DNA from: CAYWMP01 sp964459445
Lineage (GTDB): Bacteria > Desulfobacterota > DSM-4660 > Desulfatiglandales > HGW-15
DNA length: 37,638 bases
Direction: 5' to 3'
Assembly (NCBI GenBank): GCA_964459445.1
Contig: CAYWMP010000038.1
Coordinates: 1-37,638, forward strand
Shown piece by piece: positions 16,139 through 24,210 of the stretch (position 1 is the stretch's first letter; the number at the start of each line of letters is the position of its first letter). The notes beneath the pieces were generated by a model. That model made no database searches. It saw nothing but the letters and a program-made list of their open reading frames with translations, and was not told the DNA's origin. The position numbers and the translations under genes were made by a program.

Positions 16139-17902
16139 ATGGAAGAGGCTAAGCCTTTGATCCTGATTGTCGATGACAGCCCCAAAAATGTCGATTTATT
16201 GGTTCACACACTAAAGAACGATTACCGAATGGAAATTGCTCGAAATGGACCGGAGGCACTCGATTATGCCGAAAAACACATTCCAGATCTGATCCTTCTT
16301 GACATCATGATGCCTGAGATGGATGGCTTCGAGGTGTGTACTCAGCTAAAGGCTGCACCTCAAACGAAAGAGATACCTGTTTTATTCCTCACCGCAAAGG
16401 ACGAAACCCATGATAAAACTCGGGGGTTTGAAGTTGGAGCGGTGGATTACATCACCAAGCCATTTAATGCATCGGAGGTAAAAGCGAGAATCCGAACGCA
16501 CCTAACTCTCAAAGAAACAAGGGAGGAACTCAACGCCCAAAACTCTATCCTGGGAAAAAAAGTTGAAGAGCTTCAAGAGATGCTGAATGCTACTGCTCAG
16601 ACTGTCGCCCTGGCGACCGAGATCAAGGAACTCCTCAACACCGTTCTCAACCGCGCCATGAAGTCAGTGAACGCCAGGATCGGCTCCATCATGCTCCCTG
16701 ACGAAGAAAACCAGTTCCTCAACATTGCCGCTGCCGTTGGGTTGGAAGAATCCATTGTAAACAGTACAACCGTTCGCTTGGGTGAAGGCATCGCCGGTTA
16801 TGTCGCCCAGACCGGGGAGGCGTTGCTAGTGGAAGATGTGGAGCAAGACCCTGTTTTCAGGAAGCCTAACAACCCAAAATATGAGAACCCGTCTTTCATC
16901 TGTATGCCCCTTCGGGCCAGTGAACAGGTCATCGGGGTGCTCAACCTATCAAAAAAAGGGAATCAGGAGGCTTTTACCGAGTCGGATCTGAATTTCTTGA
17001 CTACATTACTCAACCATCTCAGCTTCGCCGTGGAAAACGCAAGGCTACTTAAAGAGGCCAAAGAAGAGGCCCTCAAGCTCCAGCAAGTAGTCACAGAAAA
17101 GAGCCTTAAGTTGGATCAAGCACAGCAGCAAGTCGTTCATACTGCAAAACTGTCTTCCCTGGGTGAACTTATCGCAGGGGTCACCCATGAGATTAACAAT
17201 CCCCTGCATTATATCTTGGGCTACTCCCAGCTGCTGATGGGCAGGGTCCAGGACGAAACAATACGCCGGGATTTGAAAAAGATCATTGAAGGAAGCCAGA
17301 GAGCTGCAAGGATTGCTGAAAACCTCCTATCCTTCGCCCGGCAGGAAGCACCAGAAAAAAGCCCTCATGATATCAACGATACTCTCTCTAAGGTCATTGA
17401 GATCTTGGCCTACGATTTGCGGAAAAACTGCATTGAGGTTAAGACCGAACTGCCTTCAGACCTTCCTCCAATCATGGTTGATGCCAACCAGATACAGCAA
17501 GTCTTTTTGAATATCGTCATTAATGCATGTCAGGCGATGATGGAACAGGAAAAGCCTCGAAAAATCTGCATTCGAGGGGAATGTGATGGGGAGATGTTGA
17601 GGGCGGAATTCACGGATACAGGGCCGGGCATAAAGGCGGACCAAGTGGAGAAGGTCTTTGACCCTTTCTTCACCAACAAACCCAAGGGCAAGGGAACAGG
17701 TCTTGGGCTAAGCATCTCTTACGGTATCGTGAAAGCCCAGGATGGAAATATCTATGTGAAAAGCCGGGAGGGAGAAGGAGCTACGTTCGTCGTTGAGCTG
17801 CCCTTGGCGTCGGAAGCGGTTGAATCACATGATCGAGGTATTCATGAGCCCAGAGCAAGCAATAGACCCAACGAATCAACTTATCTACAGGCGACAACCT
17901 GA
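16139..17902 (+). CDS. REC-GAF-histidine kinase
   Basis: 587 residues from the ATG at 16139, which has AAGGAG at 16127-16132; an in-phase ATG at 16064 would add 25 residues but lacks a ribosome site. Order: receiver (phosphoacceptor D55 in LLDIMMPEMDGF), a coiled coil, GAF domain (~165-325, with NSTTVRLGEGIAGYVAQTGE and PLRASEQVIGVLNL), a second coiled coil, then HisKA (GELIAGVTHEINNPLH, phospho-His H350) and HATPase (NIVINACQAM, DTGPGI, GKGTGLGLSI). No membrane segment; a cytoplasmic integrator that can be phosphorylated and also signal. Its sigma-54 promoter places it downstream of the activator encoded just before it, forming a feed-forward or feedback branch. Confidence 0.92.
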   Translation: MEEAKPLILIVDDSPKNVDLLVHTLKNDYRMEIARNGPEALDYAEKHIPDLILLDIMMPEMDGFEVCTQLKAAPQTKEIPVLFLTAKDETHDKTRGFEVGAVDYITKPFNASEVKARIRTHLTLKETREELNAQNSILGKKVEELQEMLNATAQTVALATEIKELLNTVLNRAMKSVNARIGSIMLPDEENQFLNIAAAVGLEESIVNSTTVRLGEGIAGYVAQTGEALLVEDVEQDPVFRKPNNPKYENPSFICMPLRASEQVIGVLNLSKKGNQEAFTESDLNFLTTLLNHLSFAVENARLLKEAKEEALKLQQVVTEKSLKLDQAQQQVVHTAKLSSLGELIAGVTHEINNPLHYILGYSQLLMGRVQDETIRRDLKKIIEGSQRAARIAENLLSFARQEAPEKSPHDINDTLSKVIEILAYDLRKNCIEVKTELPSDLPPIMVDANQIQQVFLNIVINACQAMMEQEKPRKICIRGECDGEMLRAEFTDTGPGIKADQVEKVFDPFFTNKPKGKGTGLGLSISYGIVKAQDGNIYVKSREGEGATFVVELPLASEAVESHDRGIHEPRASNRPNESTYLQATT

Positions 17903-17953
17903 GCGACGAAAAAGGAACCTTTAAACTAGCGTATCTTTGGAGATGGAAGAAAT

Positions 17954-18184
17954 ATGATAATCAATTCCGACGTAACTGAGAAGCTTATTTCATATACCAA
18001 TGAAAACCCACGGGCTGTTGATACATCGGAGGGGATAGCCAAGTGGTGGGTCAAGATGCCCTTAGATGAGGTGTTGCCTGCCCTGGAATCGCTTGTTGAA
18101 CTTGGTCTTTGGGAGAAAGTTAGACGAGAAGACCGTGTACTGTATTGCCCCATCACTAGTCCGGAGAGAAACGTAAAACAATAG
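17954..18184 (+). CDS. Small winged-helix-like protein
   Basis: 76 residues with GGAGATGGAAG shortly before the ATG. The pattern of three helices followed by a short basic hairpin (DTSEGIAKWWVKMPLDEVLPALESLVELGLWEKVRRED, then RVLYCPI) resembles a small winged helix, as in many MarR/DUF-type mini regulators, but no family is recognised. It follows the REC-GAF-kinase gene by about 50 bases in the same direction and may be co-transcribed from the sigma-54 promoter. Function unknown; it could be a DNA-binding or protein-binding output. Confidence 0.6.
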   Translation: MIINSDVTEKLISYTNENPRAVDTSEGIAKWWVKMPLDEVLPALESLVELGLWEKVRREDRVLYCPITSPERNVKQ

Positions 18185-18248
18185 TTATTATTTTATTGCA
18201 TTATTTCCAATGCTTTGCCATTTTTCCCAATTCGCTAACCACGCCCTT

Positions 18249-18262
18249 CGGCAGATCTGCCG
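18249..18262. repeat. 14-bp perfect palindrome between convergent genes
   Basis: CGGCAGATCTGCCG reads the same on both strands and sits between the ends of the converging genes. It may act as a factor-dependent or bidirectional terminator; no T-run accompanies it. Confidence 0.3.
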
Positions 18263-18385
18263 ACGGTTGTTCCATGACTTCAAATCCCAATTCTCAAAAT
18301 GTGTCACGCTCAGATTTGAAAGCATGTCTGCCCCCACAAATCTCTCACTGCCTTTTTATTATACATAGCATTTGAGACGCGGACT

Positions 18386-19399
18386 CTAGTTCTTCTTTGC
18401 CACTTCAACCATCGCCAACAGATTTTCCGTCGGCGTCCCCGGCGCCACGGCGCAGCCTGGCGCTAAAATCTGGATGCCGTCTGCGATGGATTGTTCACAT
18501 ACCTTCATGACCTTTTCAGGCTCGCCTTCAAAGAGGGTACTGGCGGTATCTACGCCTCCCATCAAGGTCATGTCCGATCCGCACTTTTCCCTAGCAAGCT
18601 GGAGGTTCGCCTTTGGTTCAAGGCTGAGGACATCGGCCCCGGTTTTTCCCATCATTTCTATGATAAAATCCACATTGCCGCATATATGGAGAATTGTAGG
18701 GACGGAAATGGCCTCGAATTGTCTACTTTGAAATTCCAGCTCCAAATCCTCATAGGTATTGGGGGCGGCAAGTTCGGGAGAAATCATCATATCCTCGCAG
18801 CTTATAGCATCCGCTCCGGCATCGATCAGGGCTTTGGCAAGAGCCGTTCCCGCCTTCTCGCTTATGTCCAAAAAGGCGCGAATTTTGTCCGGCATCTTGA
18901 GTGTGGCTCGCAGAAGTGGGACCGTATCCAAAAGGGCCGCTGCAATCGAAAAGGGCCCAACGATTCCACCAACCACAAGCACATCATCTCCCAGTTCCTC
19001 CTTTAGAATCTGAACCGCCTTGATCAGTTCCGGTAACTTGCCGCGAGAGAGAAAATCGTCAGGAAATACGGGGGTATCGTCTATTTTGTAAGGGGGATCG
19101 GGCTGAATCCCTGGAATACCTTCTTCGCCCTTGAGGTTCCGTGACGGCTTGACCTTGCATCCCAAGGCCTCTGCTTCGAAGGTTTGTGAGAAAGGGATCC
19201 TGACCCCATCAAAACCAATAACCGAATGGGCCGCCATGGCCTGCTTCGCCATGGTCTCCCCTTTTTCATGGCCTTCGGGCCAGAATGCCTGGACTTCCTT
19301 CATCTGAGCATAGGTAACCGTGGAATTTGCCCCAAAACAGGGCATACGATCAGGGCTTTGGTGACTAAGAACTGCCATCACGCGTTCTTTTGCATTCAT
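18386..19399 (-). CDS. Uroporphyrinogen decarboxylase-fold methyltransferase (MtbA/MtaA-like)
   Basis: 337 residues of the UroD family branch that transfers methyl groups from corrinoid proteins to a thiol (coenzyme M in methanogens). The zinc site that distinguishes methyltransferases from true UroD is intact: H238 and C240 (LHICGN) and C316 (APGCAVAPGTP). The N-terminal AKERVMAVLSHQSPDRMPC is typical. In a bacterium without coenzyme M the acceptor is unknown; such genes frequently accompany MttB/corrinoid clusters, as here. It is divergent from the GntR regulator and separated from it by about 260 bases that probably hold both promoters. It is not heme-biosynthetic HemE. Confidence 0.85.
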   Translation of the reverse strand: MNAKERVMAVLSHQSPDRMPCFGANSTVTYAQMKEVQAFWPEGHEKGETMAKQAMAAHSVIGFDGVRIPFSQTFEAEALGCKVKPSRNLKGEEGIPGIQPDPPYKIDDTPVFPDDFLSRGKLPELIKAVQILKEELGDDVLVVGGIVGPFSIAAALLDTVPLLRATLKMPDKIRAFLDISEKAGTALAKALIDAGADAISCEDMMISPELAAPNTYEDLELEFQSRQFEAISVPTILHICGNVDFIIEMMGKTGADVLSLEPKANLQLAREKCGSDMTLMGGVDTASTLFEGEPEKVMKVCEQSIADGIQILAPGCAVAPGTPTENLLAMVEVAKKN

Positions 19400-19569
19400 C
19401 GGGCATCCTCCTTATGATTTTGGCTCTGGGTTTACTCGCCTTGCTTCTGGCGGGTAAAGTTTCAAGATTTGGACCTCAAAGGGTATTATTCCATTGATTT
19501 CAGATATATAGGATCTTGATGAAGGCAACCTGCAGATCCCAAGCATGAAGTTGTAAAATTAGAGAAAAT

Positions 19570-19583
19570 TGGTCTGATGACCT
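19570..19583. promoter_or_regulatory. Candidate GntR/FadR-type operator
   Basis: TGGTCTGATGACCT has GGTC and GACC arms around a 4-nt spacer, resembling FadR-subfamily operators (TGGTNNNACCA). It lies in the divergent intergenic region between the MtbA-like and GntR genes, just upstream of a TTGACA at 19594-19599, so it could serve autoregulation. Confidence 0.4.
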
Positions 19584-19593
19584 GATAATCTGA

Positions 19594-19622
19594 TTGACAG
19601 GTGAATCTTATTATACTAATAA
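19594..19622 (+). promoter_or_regulatory. Candidate sigma-70 promoter of the GntR regulator
   Basis: A perfect -35 hexamer TTGACA (19594-19599) is followed after 17 bases by TAATAA (19617-19622), a weak -10. A better -10-like TATACT lies too close at 12 bases. The start codon is 36 bases further on. Confidence 0.35.
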
Positions 19623-19657
19623 AGATTTATCAATCATAATTATCTGATTTTTGGGCC

Positions 19658-20410
19658 ATGAAAAACGACGAACCAAACCACGCCATGAATTACCGAACGA
19701 TAAGAAAAAGCACCACGTCAGAACTGGTATTGAACGAAATTCTTTCCAGCATTACATCTGGCGAACTAAAGCCTGGGGACCAGCTACCTACGGAGCGAGA
19801 ATTGACTAAAATGTTCGGTGTCTCTCGGTCCACCGTGAGAGAAGCAACATCGGCATTAGTCCGCATGGATTGTCTTGATGTGATTCAGGGAAAGGGTACT
19901 TTCTTGAAGCGGGATTTCCAACCCGCCCGCCCCTTTAGGATGAAGTTGAGTGATATTCAGGCCGCGGCCAATATCTTCGATCTCGTAGAAATAAGGGAAA
20001 TACTTGAATGCAGCGGGGTCCGCTTAGCGGCCCGAAGGGCGGATGCCTCACACATCCGCAGGGTGAAAGAGGCCCTCTCAAAGATGAAAAAGACTGTGCA
20101 TGACATCCAGAAATTCACGGAACACGACTTTGATTTTCACATCTCACTTGCAGCCTCCACCGGCAATGAGATGATCCATGGCATGATGAAAAGGGTTGTA
20201 GGCGAAGTCCATAAGGAATATGAAAAGTTCAAACCCCAACCCTTGTTTCAACTCGATAAGGCCGTTGTAACGGCCGAAGGGATTATCTCCTCAGTGGTCA
20301 AAGGTAATGAGGAAGAAGCGGCTCAGGCCATGCACGATCATCTAAACCTGGTTGCTACGGAACTCAAAAACTTGATGCCGGATATAAGGTGGCCCAGAAG
20401 CCGGCGCTAA
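19658..20410 (+). CDS. GntR-family regulator, FadR/FCD subfamily
   Basis: 250 residues. Winged helix at ~22-90 (LNEILSSITSGELKPGDQLPTERELTKMFGVSRSTVREATSAL, then IQGKGTFL), followed by an all-helical FCD ligand domain (~105-240) whose metal or ligand-binding histidines are visible (EHDFDFHISLAASTGN and MHDHLNLV). FCD regulators usually sense small carboxylates made by the pathway they control. It is divergent from the MtbA-like gene and 80 bases upstream of the methyltransferase operon, so it most likely controls both, with a quaternary amine or its demethylation product as ligand. No strong ribosome site precedes the ATG. Confidence 0.9.
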   Translation: MKNDEPNHAMNYRTIRKSTTSELVLNEILSSITSGELKPGDQLPTERELTKMFGVSRSTVREATSALVRMDCLDVIQGKGTFLKRDFQPARPFRMKLSDIQAAANIFDLVEIREILECSGVRLAARRADASHIRRVKEALSKMKKTVHDIQKFTEHDFDFHISLAASTGNEMIHGMMKRVVGEVHKEYEKFKPQPLFQLDKAVVTAEGIISSVVKGNEEEAAQAMHDHLNLVATELKNLMPDIRWPRSRR

Positions 20411-20490
20411 AACTTTCAGAAACTGCGCCTTGAGAAGCTCAGACTGAACGAACTGAATCGCGGCCTATTCCCAACATTGGAGGTGAAAGA

Positions 20491-21360
20491 ATGACCGACA
20501 ATCTAACAACCACCATTTCATCCAAGAACAAATCATTAGATATCAATCGAAACCGACCCACCGTGATCATCGGCGAACGCATCAATCCGACCGGTCGCAA
20601 AAAGCTCCATGCTGCCCTGGAACAGGGAAACTTTGACATCGTCCGAAAGGACGCTGAAGAGCAGGTTGCTGCCGGTGCAAACGTTCTTGACGTCAACGCA
20701 GGCGTCGAAGGGGCAGACGAAGAGGTGCTGCTAAGGGAGGTGATGCAGGCGGTCACAGAGGTCACGGATGTGCCCCTTTGTATTGATACGGCCGACCCGA
20801 AGGCGCTTGGCGCCTGCCTTTCCGCCTATGAAGGCAAGGCTTTGGTCAATTCGGTCAATGGTGAAGAACGCTCCATGGAAGCCTTCCTGCCCTTGGTCAA
20901 GGAATATGGGGCGTCTGTTATCGGTCTTTGTATGGATGATCAAGGCATCCCCGACACGCCGGAAAAGCGGCTTGCCGTGGCTGAAAATATCATTGAACGG
21001 GCCGGCAAATTGGGGATCGATGCCGCGGACATTGTGATCGATCCGTTAGTACTGACGGTGGCCGCAGACGACCAGGCAGGTCTTGTCACCCTAAGGACGA
21101 CTGAGTTGTTGGTAGAGGAATTCGGGGTTAATATCACCATGGGCGCCAGCAATGTCTCCTTCGGCCTGCCCGACCGCGCTTACATTAATTCAACCTTTAT
21201 GGCTTTGTCCATTTATGCCGGGCTCACTTGTCCCATAACCAACCCCCTGGTACCGGAAATAACAACGGCCATCCTGGCGGCCGATCTCGCTATGGGACGT
21301 GATGAGGATAGCTTAAACTGGATCAAGGCCTTTCGGAAACGCAAAAAGGCGTCAACTTGA
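20491..21360 (+). CDS. Methyltetrahydrofolate:corrinoid-protein methyltransferase (pterin-binding, MtgA/AcsE-like)
   Basis: 289 residues of the pterin-binding TIM-barrel family (relatives: AcsE, MtrH, MetH pterin domain). Recognised by VIIGERINPTGRKKL at the N-terminus, GANVLDVNAGVEGADEE, PLCIDTADPKALGACL, ALVNSVNGEE, and GASNVSFGLPDRAYINSTFM. In betaine-degrading anaerobes the equivalent enzyme moves the methyl from the corrinoid protein to tetrahydrofolate, feeding the Wood-Ljungdahl methyl branch. GGAGG at 20479-20483 precedes the ATG. It heads the operon with the corrinoid protein gene immediately downstream, which agrees with that role. Confidence 0.9.
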   Translation: MTDNLTTTISSKNKSLDINRNRPTVIIGERINPTGRKKLHAALEQGNFDIVRKDAEEQVAAGANVLDVNAGVEGADEEVLLREVMQAVTEVTDVPLCIDTADPKALGACLSAYEGKALVNSVNGEERSMEAFLPLVKEYGASVIGLCMDDQGIPDTPEKRLAVAENIIERAGKLGIDAADIVIDPLVLTVAADDQAGLVTLRTTELLVEEFGVNITMGASNVSFGLPDRAYINSTFMALSIYAGLTCPITNPLVPEITTAILAADLAMGRDEDSLNWIKAFRKRKKAST

Positions 21361-21461
21361 TTTCACAGGGTAGCGGTCAGGCTCTGGGTTCATTGAAGAT
21401 CGTTCTGATCTCAGGGCTTCTGGCGAAAAAATGAACTATGAGTAATGAAAGGAGGGAGAGT

Positions 21462-22103
21462 ATGGGCGAGATTCTATCTGAGATATCCACAGCGATTATC
21501 GAGGGCAAGAAAGATGACATGGGACAACTAACCCAGCAGGCTTTGGATGAGGGCATAGGCCCCCAGGACATCATTGACAACGGGCTGATGAAGGGCATGG
21601 ACTACGTAGCCGTTCAATTCAAGGCAGGAGACATGTACGTGCCTGAAGTCATGCGGTCTGCCCGTTCCATGTTGAATTCCATGGAAATCCTCAACCCCCT
21701 GTTGTCTGAATCAGGCGCCAAAATGGTTGGGAAGGTGCTGGTGGGGACCGTTAAGGGCGATCTTCATGACATCGGGAAGAACCTGGTTGGCATGATGTGT
21801 CGGGGTGCGGGATTTGAGGTAAAGGATCTCGGCATCGACATCGCCCCTGAGGCCTTTGTTGAAGCCGTAAAGGAGTTTCAACCCGATATCGTCGGGCTGT
21901 CGGCACTCTTAACTACCACTATGCGTGCCATGGGCGATACAGTCAATGCCCTGGCAGAAGCGGGGGTCCGCGATAACCTAAAAATCATGGTCGGTGGCGC
22001 GCCCGTGACCCGATCCTTTGCCGATAAAATCGGCGCAAATGGTTACGCGCCCAACGCTGCGGCCGCAGCCGATTTGGCAAAAGAGTTCATGGGAACCGCT
22101 TAG
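21462..22103 (+). CDS. Corrinoid protein 1 (MtbC/MtgC-like, B12-binding)
   Basis: 213 residues from the ATG at 21462, preferred to an in-phase ATG at 21438 because AAAGGAGGG lies directly between them. An N-terminal four-helix cap (MET-H B12-binding cap: QQALDEGIGPQDIIDNGLMKGM, AGDMYVPEVMRSARSM) precedes a Rossmann B12 domain. The cobalt-ligating motif D100-L-H102-D-I-G105 (VKGDLHDIGKNLVG) is intact, with the SALLTT and VGGAPV phosphate-binding elements. It carries the methyl group as methyl-Co(III) between an MttB-type donor enzyme and the pterin enzyme encoded upstream. Confidence 0.93.
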   Translation: MGEILSEISTAIIEGKKDDMGQLTQQALDEGIGPQDIIDNGLMKGMDYVAVQFKAGDMYVPEVMRSARSMLNSMEILNPLLSESGAKMVGKVLVGTVKGDLHDIGKNLVGMMCRGAGFEVKDLGIDIAPEAFVEAVKEFQPDIVGLSALLTTTMRAMGDTVNALAEAGVRDNLKIMVGGAPVTRSFADKIGANGYAPNAAAAADLAKEFMGTA

Positions 22104-22117
22104 CGGAGAAAGATTAG

Positions 22118-22141
22118 ACAGGATAACAGGATAACAGGATA
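22118..22141. repeat. Tandem 8-bp repeat, three copies
   Basis: ACAGGATA is repeated three times without interruption. It overlaps the left inverted repeat of the GxxExxY cassette. Slippage-prone, non-coding. Confidence 0.8.
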
Positions 22142-22245
22142 AACATGATATTTTTATGCCATGCTACTAGCGGATTGATCTATCGTAAGCCCAGCGGATA
22201 AATCCAGTAGATCAAAAGTATTTATCACAACCTGAAGGAGGTTGC

Positions 22246-22617
22246 ATGGATTACAAAGACGTGACCGAGGTAATCATCGGTTGTGCCTATCGCGTCTATA
22301 ACAAAATGGGTTTTGGGTTTCTCGAAAGTGTATATGAAAAATGCTTACTTATAGAACTGCGAAAAGCAGGCCTGGATGCAGAATCACAAAAGACTATCAC
22401 CGTTTATTATGATGGTGAAATAGTAGGGGAATTCGTAGCAGACATCATCATTAATGACACAATTATCTTGGAATTGAAATCGGTCAGACGAGTTATTAGA
22501 GCACATGAAGTTCAAATGGTTAATTACCTTGTTGCTACTGGCAAACCTATAGGCCTTATTCTTAATTTTGGGGAGAGAAAGGTTGAAGTCAAGCGAAAGG
22601 TCAAAGATTTTAGATGA
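22246..22617 (+). CDS. GxxExxY protein (PD-(D/E)XK nuclease-like)
   Basis: 123 residues. The naming motif is present as GFGFLESVYEKCL, and the rest follows the family: GLDAESQKTITVYYDGEIVGEFVADIIINDTIILELKSV. The acidic residue after the GEFVAD strand and ELK correspond to the PD-(D/E)XK core. Members are predicted nucleases of unknown role, often scattered as singletons in Desulfobacterota and related genomes. AAGGAGG lies six bases before the ATG. It has no obvious link to methyl transfer and is bracketed by inverted repeats, so it is probably an insertion. Confidence 0.88.
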   Translation: MDYKDVTEVIIGCAYRVYNKMGFGFLESVYEKCLLIELRKAGLDAESQKTITVYYDGEIVGEFVADIIINDTIILELKSVRRVIRAHEVQMVNYLVATGKPIGLILNFGERKVEVKRKVKDFR

Positions 22618-22648
22618 ATGATCTACAAGATGAAAACTTTATCGTGTT

Positions 22649-22663
22649 CCCGCTGAGAGCGGG
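22649..22663 (+). terminator. Short GC hairpin after the GxxExxY gene
   Basis: CCCGCT (22649-22654) pairs with AGCGGG (22658-22663) around a 3-nt loop, 32 bases after the stop. The following sequence ATTCATCC is a poor U-tract, so termination would be weak; downstream operon genes may still be reached. Confidence 0.35.
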
Positions 22664-22712
22664 ATTCATCCTGTCTAGGATAAATTAACTTTTAACGAAA
22701 GGAGAGGTTCTG

Positions 22713-24176
22713 ATGAGAACGAATTTTCGAAACAATTCAGGCATACGCTATCAAACGCTTTCACAGGATCAGTTGCAGGCGTTGTTTGACGGCGTGCTTC
22801 ATGTGCTGGAACACACGGGGTTATTGGTGCATCACGATGATGCCCGTGACATACTCCGGAAGGCCGGCGCCTGGGTGGACGACAAGCGCGTACGCATTCC
22901 CTCGTACTTGGTGAAACGGTCACTCGAAATGGCGCCGCGGAGTTTTACCGTTTACGCCCGTGATGGGAATCCCGCCCATGATATTAACATTGGCCCCGGA
23001 CTGGGCTATTTCGGTCCGGGCCCGACCCCCCCCAATTTCATCGACGTCGAAACCTTAGAACGACGGCCCTTCGTGAGATCGGATGCGCGCATCGTTGCCA
23101 AAGTGGTAGATGCTCTTCCGAATATCGACTTTTGTGAATCCCTGGGCACCATCAGTGACGTCCATCCCGATCTTGCGGCATCCTATGAGTTCGCCGAAAT
23201 GTTCCCCAGAACCAGCAAACCCATTGTTGCCTGGTCCTATGGGTGGGACGACTCCGAGGATATCCACAAAATCGCCGTAGCCGAGGCCGGCGGGCAGGAA
23301 GCCTTTGAAAGACGTCCCAATTACATTCATTACTGTGAGCCCCTGTCTCCTATGACAGCCAGTTTTGAGGCGGTTGACAAACTCATTTTCGCTGCAAAAC
23401 ACCGTGTGCCGCTCATATTCACTCCCTGCCCCATCGCCGGCGGGACCGCCCCGATTACAGCGGCGGGCATCATCATCCAAGCCGCAGCGGAATCCTGGAT
23501 GGGGTGTGTCATCGCTCAGGAAATTCAGCCCGGCCTCCCCTTCTTCATGGGTGGGGTGCTTTCCGTCATGGACATGAATGCCATGATCCTGGCCTACGGC
23601 GCCCCGGAGCTGAGCCTGATGATGGCCGGTGTCACCGAATTGGCCCACTTCGCAGGCATCCCCCTCTGGCAAACCGGTGGGTGTACCGACTCCAAGACGC
23701 TTGACGAGCAGGCGGCTATTGAAGGTTCGCTCTCCTGCTATTTTTCAGCATTGACCGCCGGGGATCTTTGTCATGACGTGGGATACACTGAAAGCGGTAT
23801 GACCGGGTCCATCCTTCAGACCGTGATGATGGACGAATCCATAGGGTACTCACGCCGCATCATCCGGGGCATTGAAATAAATGATGACACCCTCGCTACC
23901 GACGTGATCCATAGCGTGGGACCCAACGGCCACTATCTTTCCCACAAACATACCCGGGATCATTTTCAAACCGAGTTCTGGCAGCCTAACCTTTGCGATC
24001 GACGCAGCTATGAACAGTGGAAGGACACGGGGTCTAAAACCATGAAAGAGCGGGTGATTGAACGAACCAAAGAGATCCTGGCAACACACAGTCCCTCCTC
24101 CATTAAACCGGAGACGGAAAAGGCAATTCAGGAAGTCCTGGAGGCGGCTGAGGATCGGGTAAAAAACGCAGGCTAG
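22713..24176 (+). CDS. MttB-family methyltransferase 1 (non-pyrrolysine, glycine-betaine-type)
   Basis: 487 residues of the trimethylamine methyltransferase (MttB) superfamily, a TIM barrel that moves a methyl group from a quaternary amine to a corrinoid protein. Recognised by LEHTGLLVHHDDARDILRKAGAWVDDKRVRIP, the GPGLGYFGPGPTP segment, CEPLSPMTASFEAVDKL, FTPCPIAGGTAPIT, GGCTDSKTLDEQAAIEG and HDVGYTESGMTGS. There is no in-frame TAG, so it is not the pyrrolysine enzyme; non-Pyl homologues include glycine betaine methyltransferase MtgB and proline betaine and carnitine enzymes. GGAGAGG precedes the ATG. Betaine transporters and receptors later in the window favour glycine betaine or a close analogue, but substrate is inference. 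Confidence 0.9.
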   Translation: MRTNFRNNSGIRYQTLSQDQLQALFDGVLHVLEHTGLLVHHDDARDILRKAGAWVDDKRVRIPSYLVKRSLEMAPRSFTVYARDGNPAHDINIGPGLGYFGPGPTPPNFIDVETLERRPFVRSDARIVAKVVDALPNIDFCESLGTISDVHPDLAASYEFAEMFPRTSKPIVAWSYGWDDSEDIHKIAVAEAGGQEAFERRPNYIHYCEPLSPMTASFEAVDKLIFAAKHRVPLIFTPCPIAGGTAPITAAGIIIQAAAESWMGCVIAQEIQPGLPFFMGGVLSVMDMNAMILAYGAPELSLMMAGVTELAHFAGIPLWQTGGCTDSKTLDEQAAIEGSLSCYFSALTAGDLCHDVGYTESGMTGSILQTVMMDESIGYSRRIIRGIEINDDTLATDVIHSVGPNGHYLSHKHTRDHFQTEFWQPNLCDRRSYEQWKDTGSKTMKERVIERTKEILATHSPSSIKPETEKAIQEVLEAAEDRVKNAG

Positions 24177-24210
24177 CGTACACTTGAATCAAAAGGGAAG
24201 GAGATACACC

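Larger units (their letters stand above)
22115..22677. mobile_element. GxxExxY gene cassette bracketed by inverted repeats
   Basis: TAGACAGGAT at 22115-22124 is matched by its exact complement at 22668-22677, enclosing the GxxExxY gene plus flanks. The left end also carries a triple ACAGGATA tandem repeat. The unit interrupts an otherwise tight run of corrinoid methyltransferase genes, so insertion of a small mobile cassette is likely. Confidence 0.45.
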
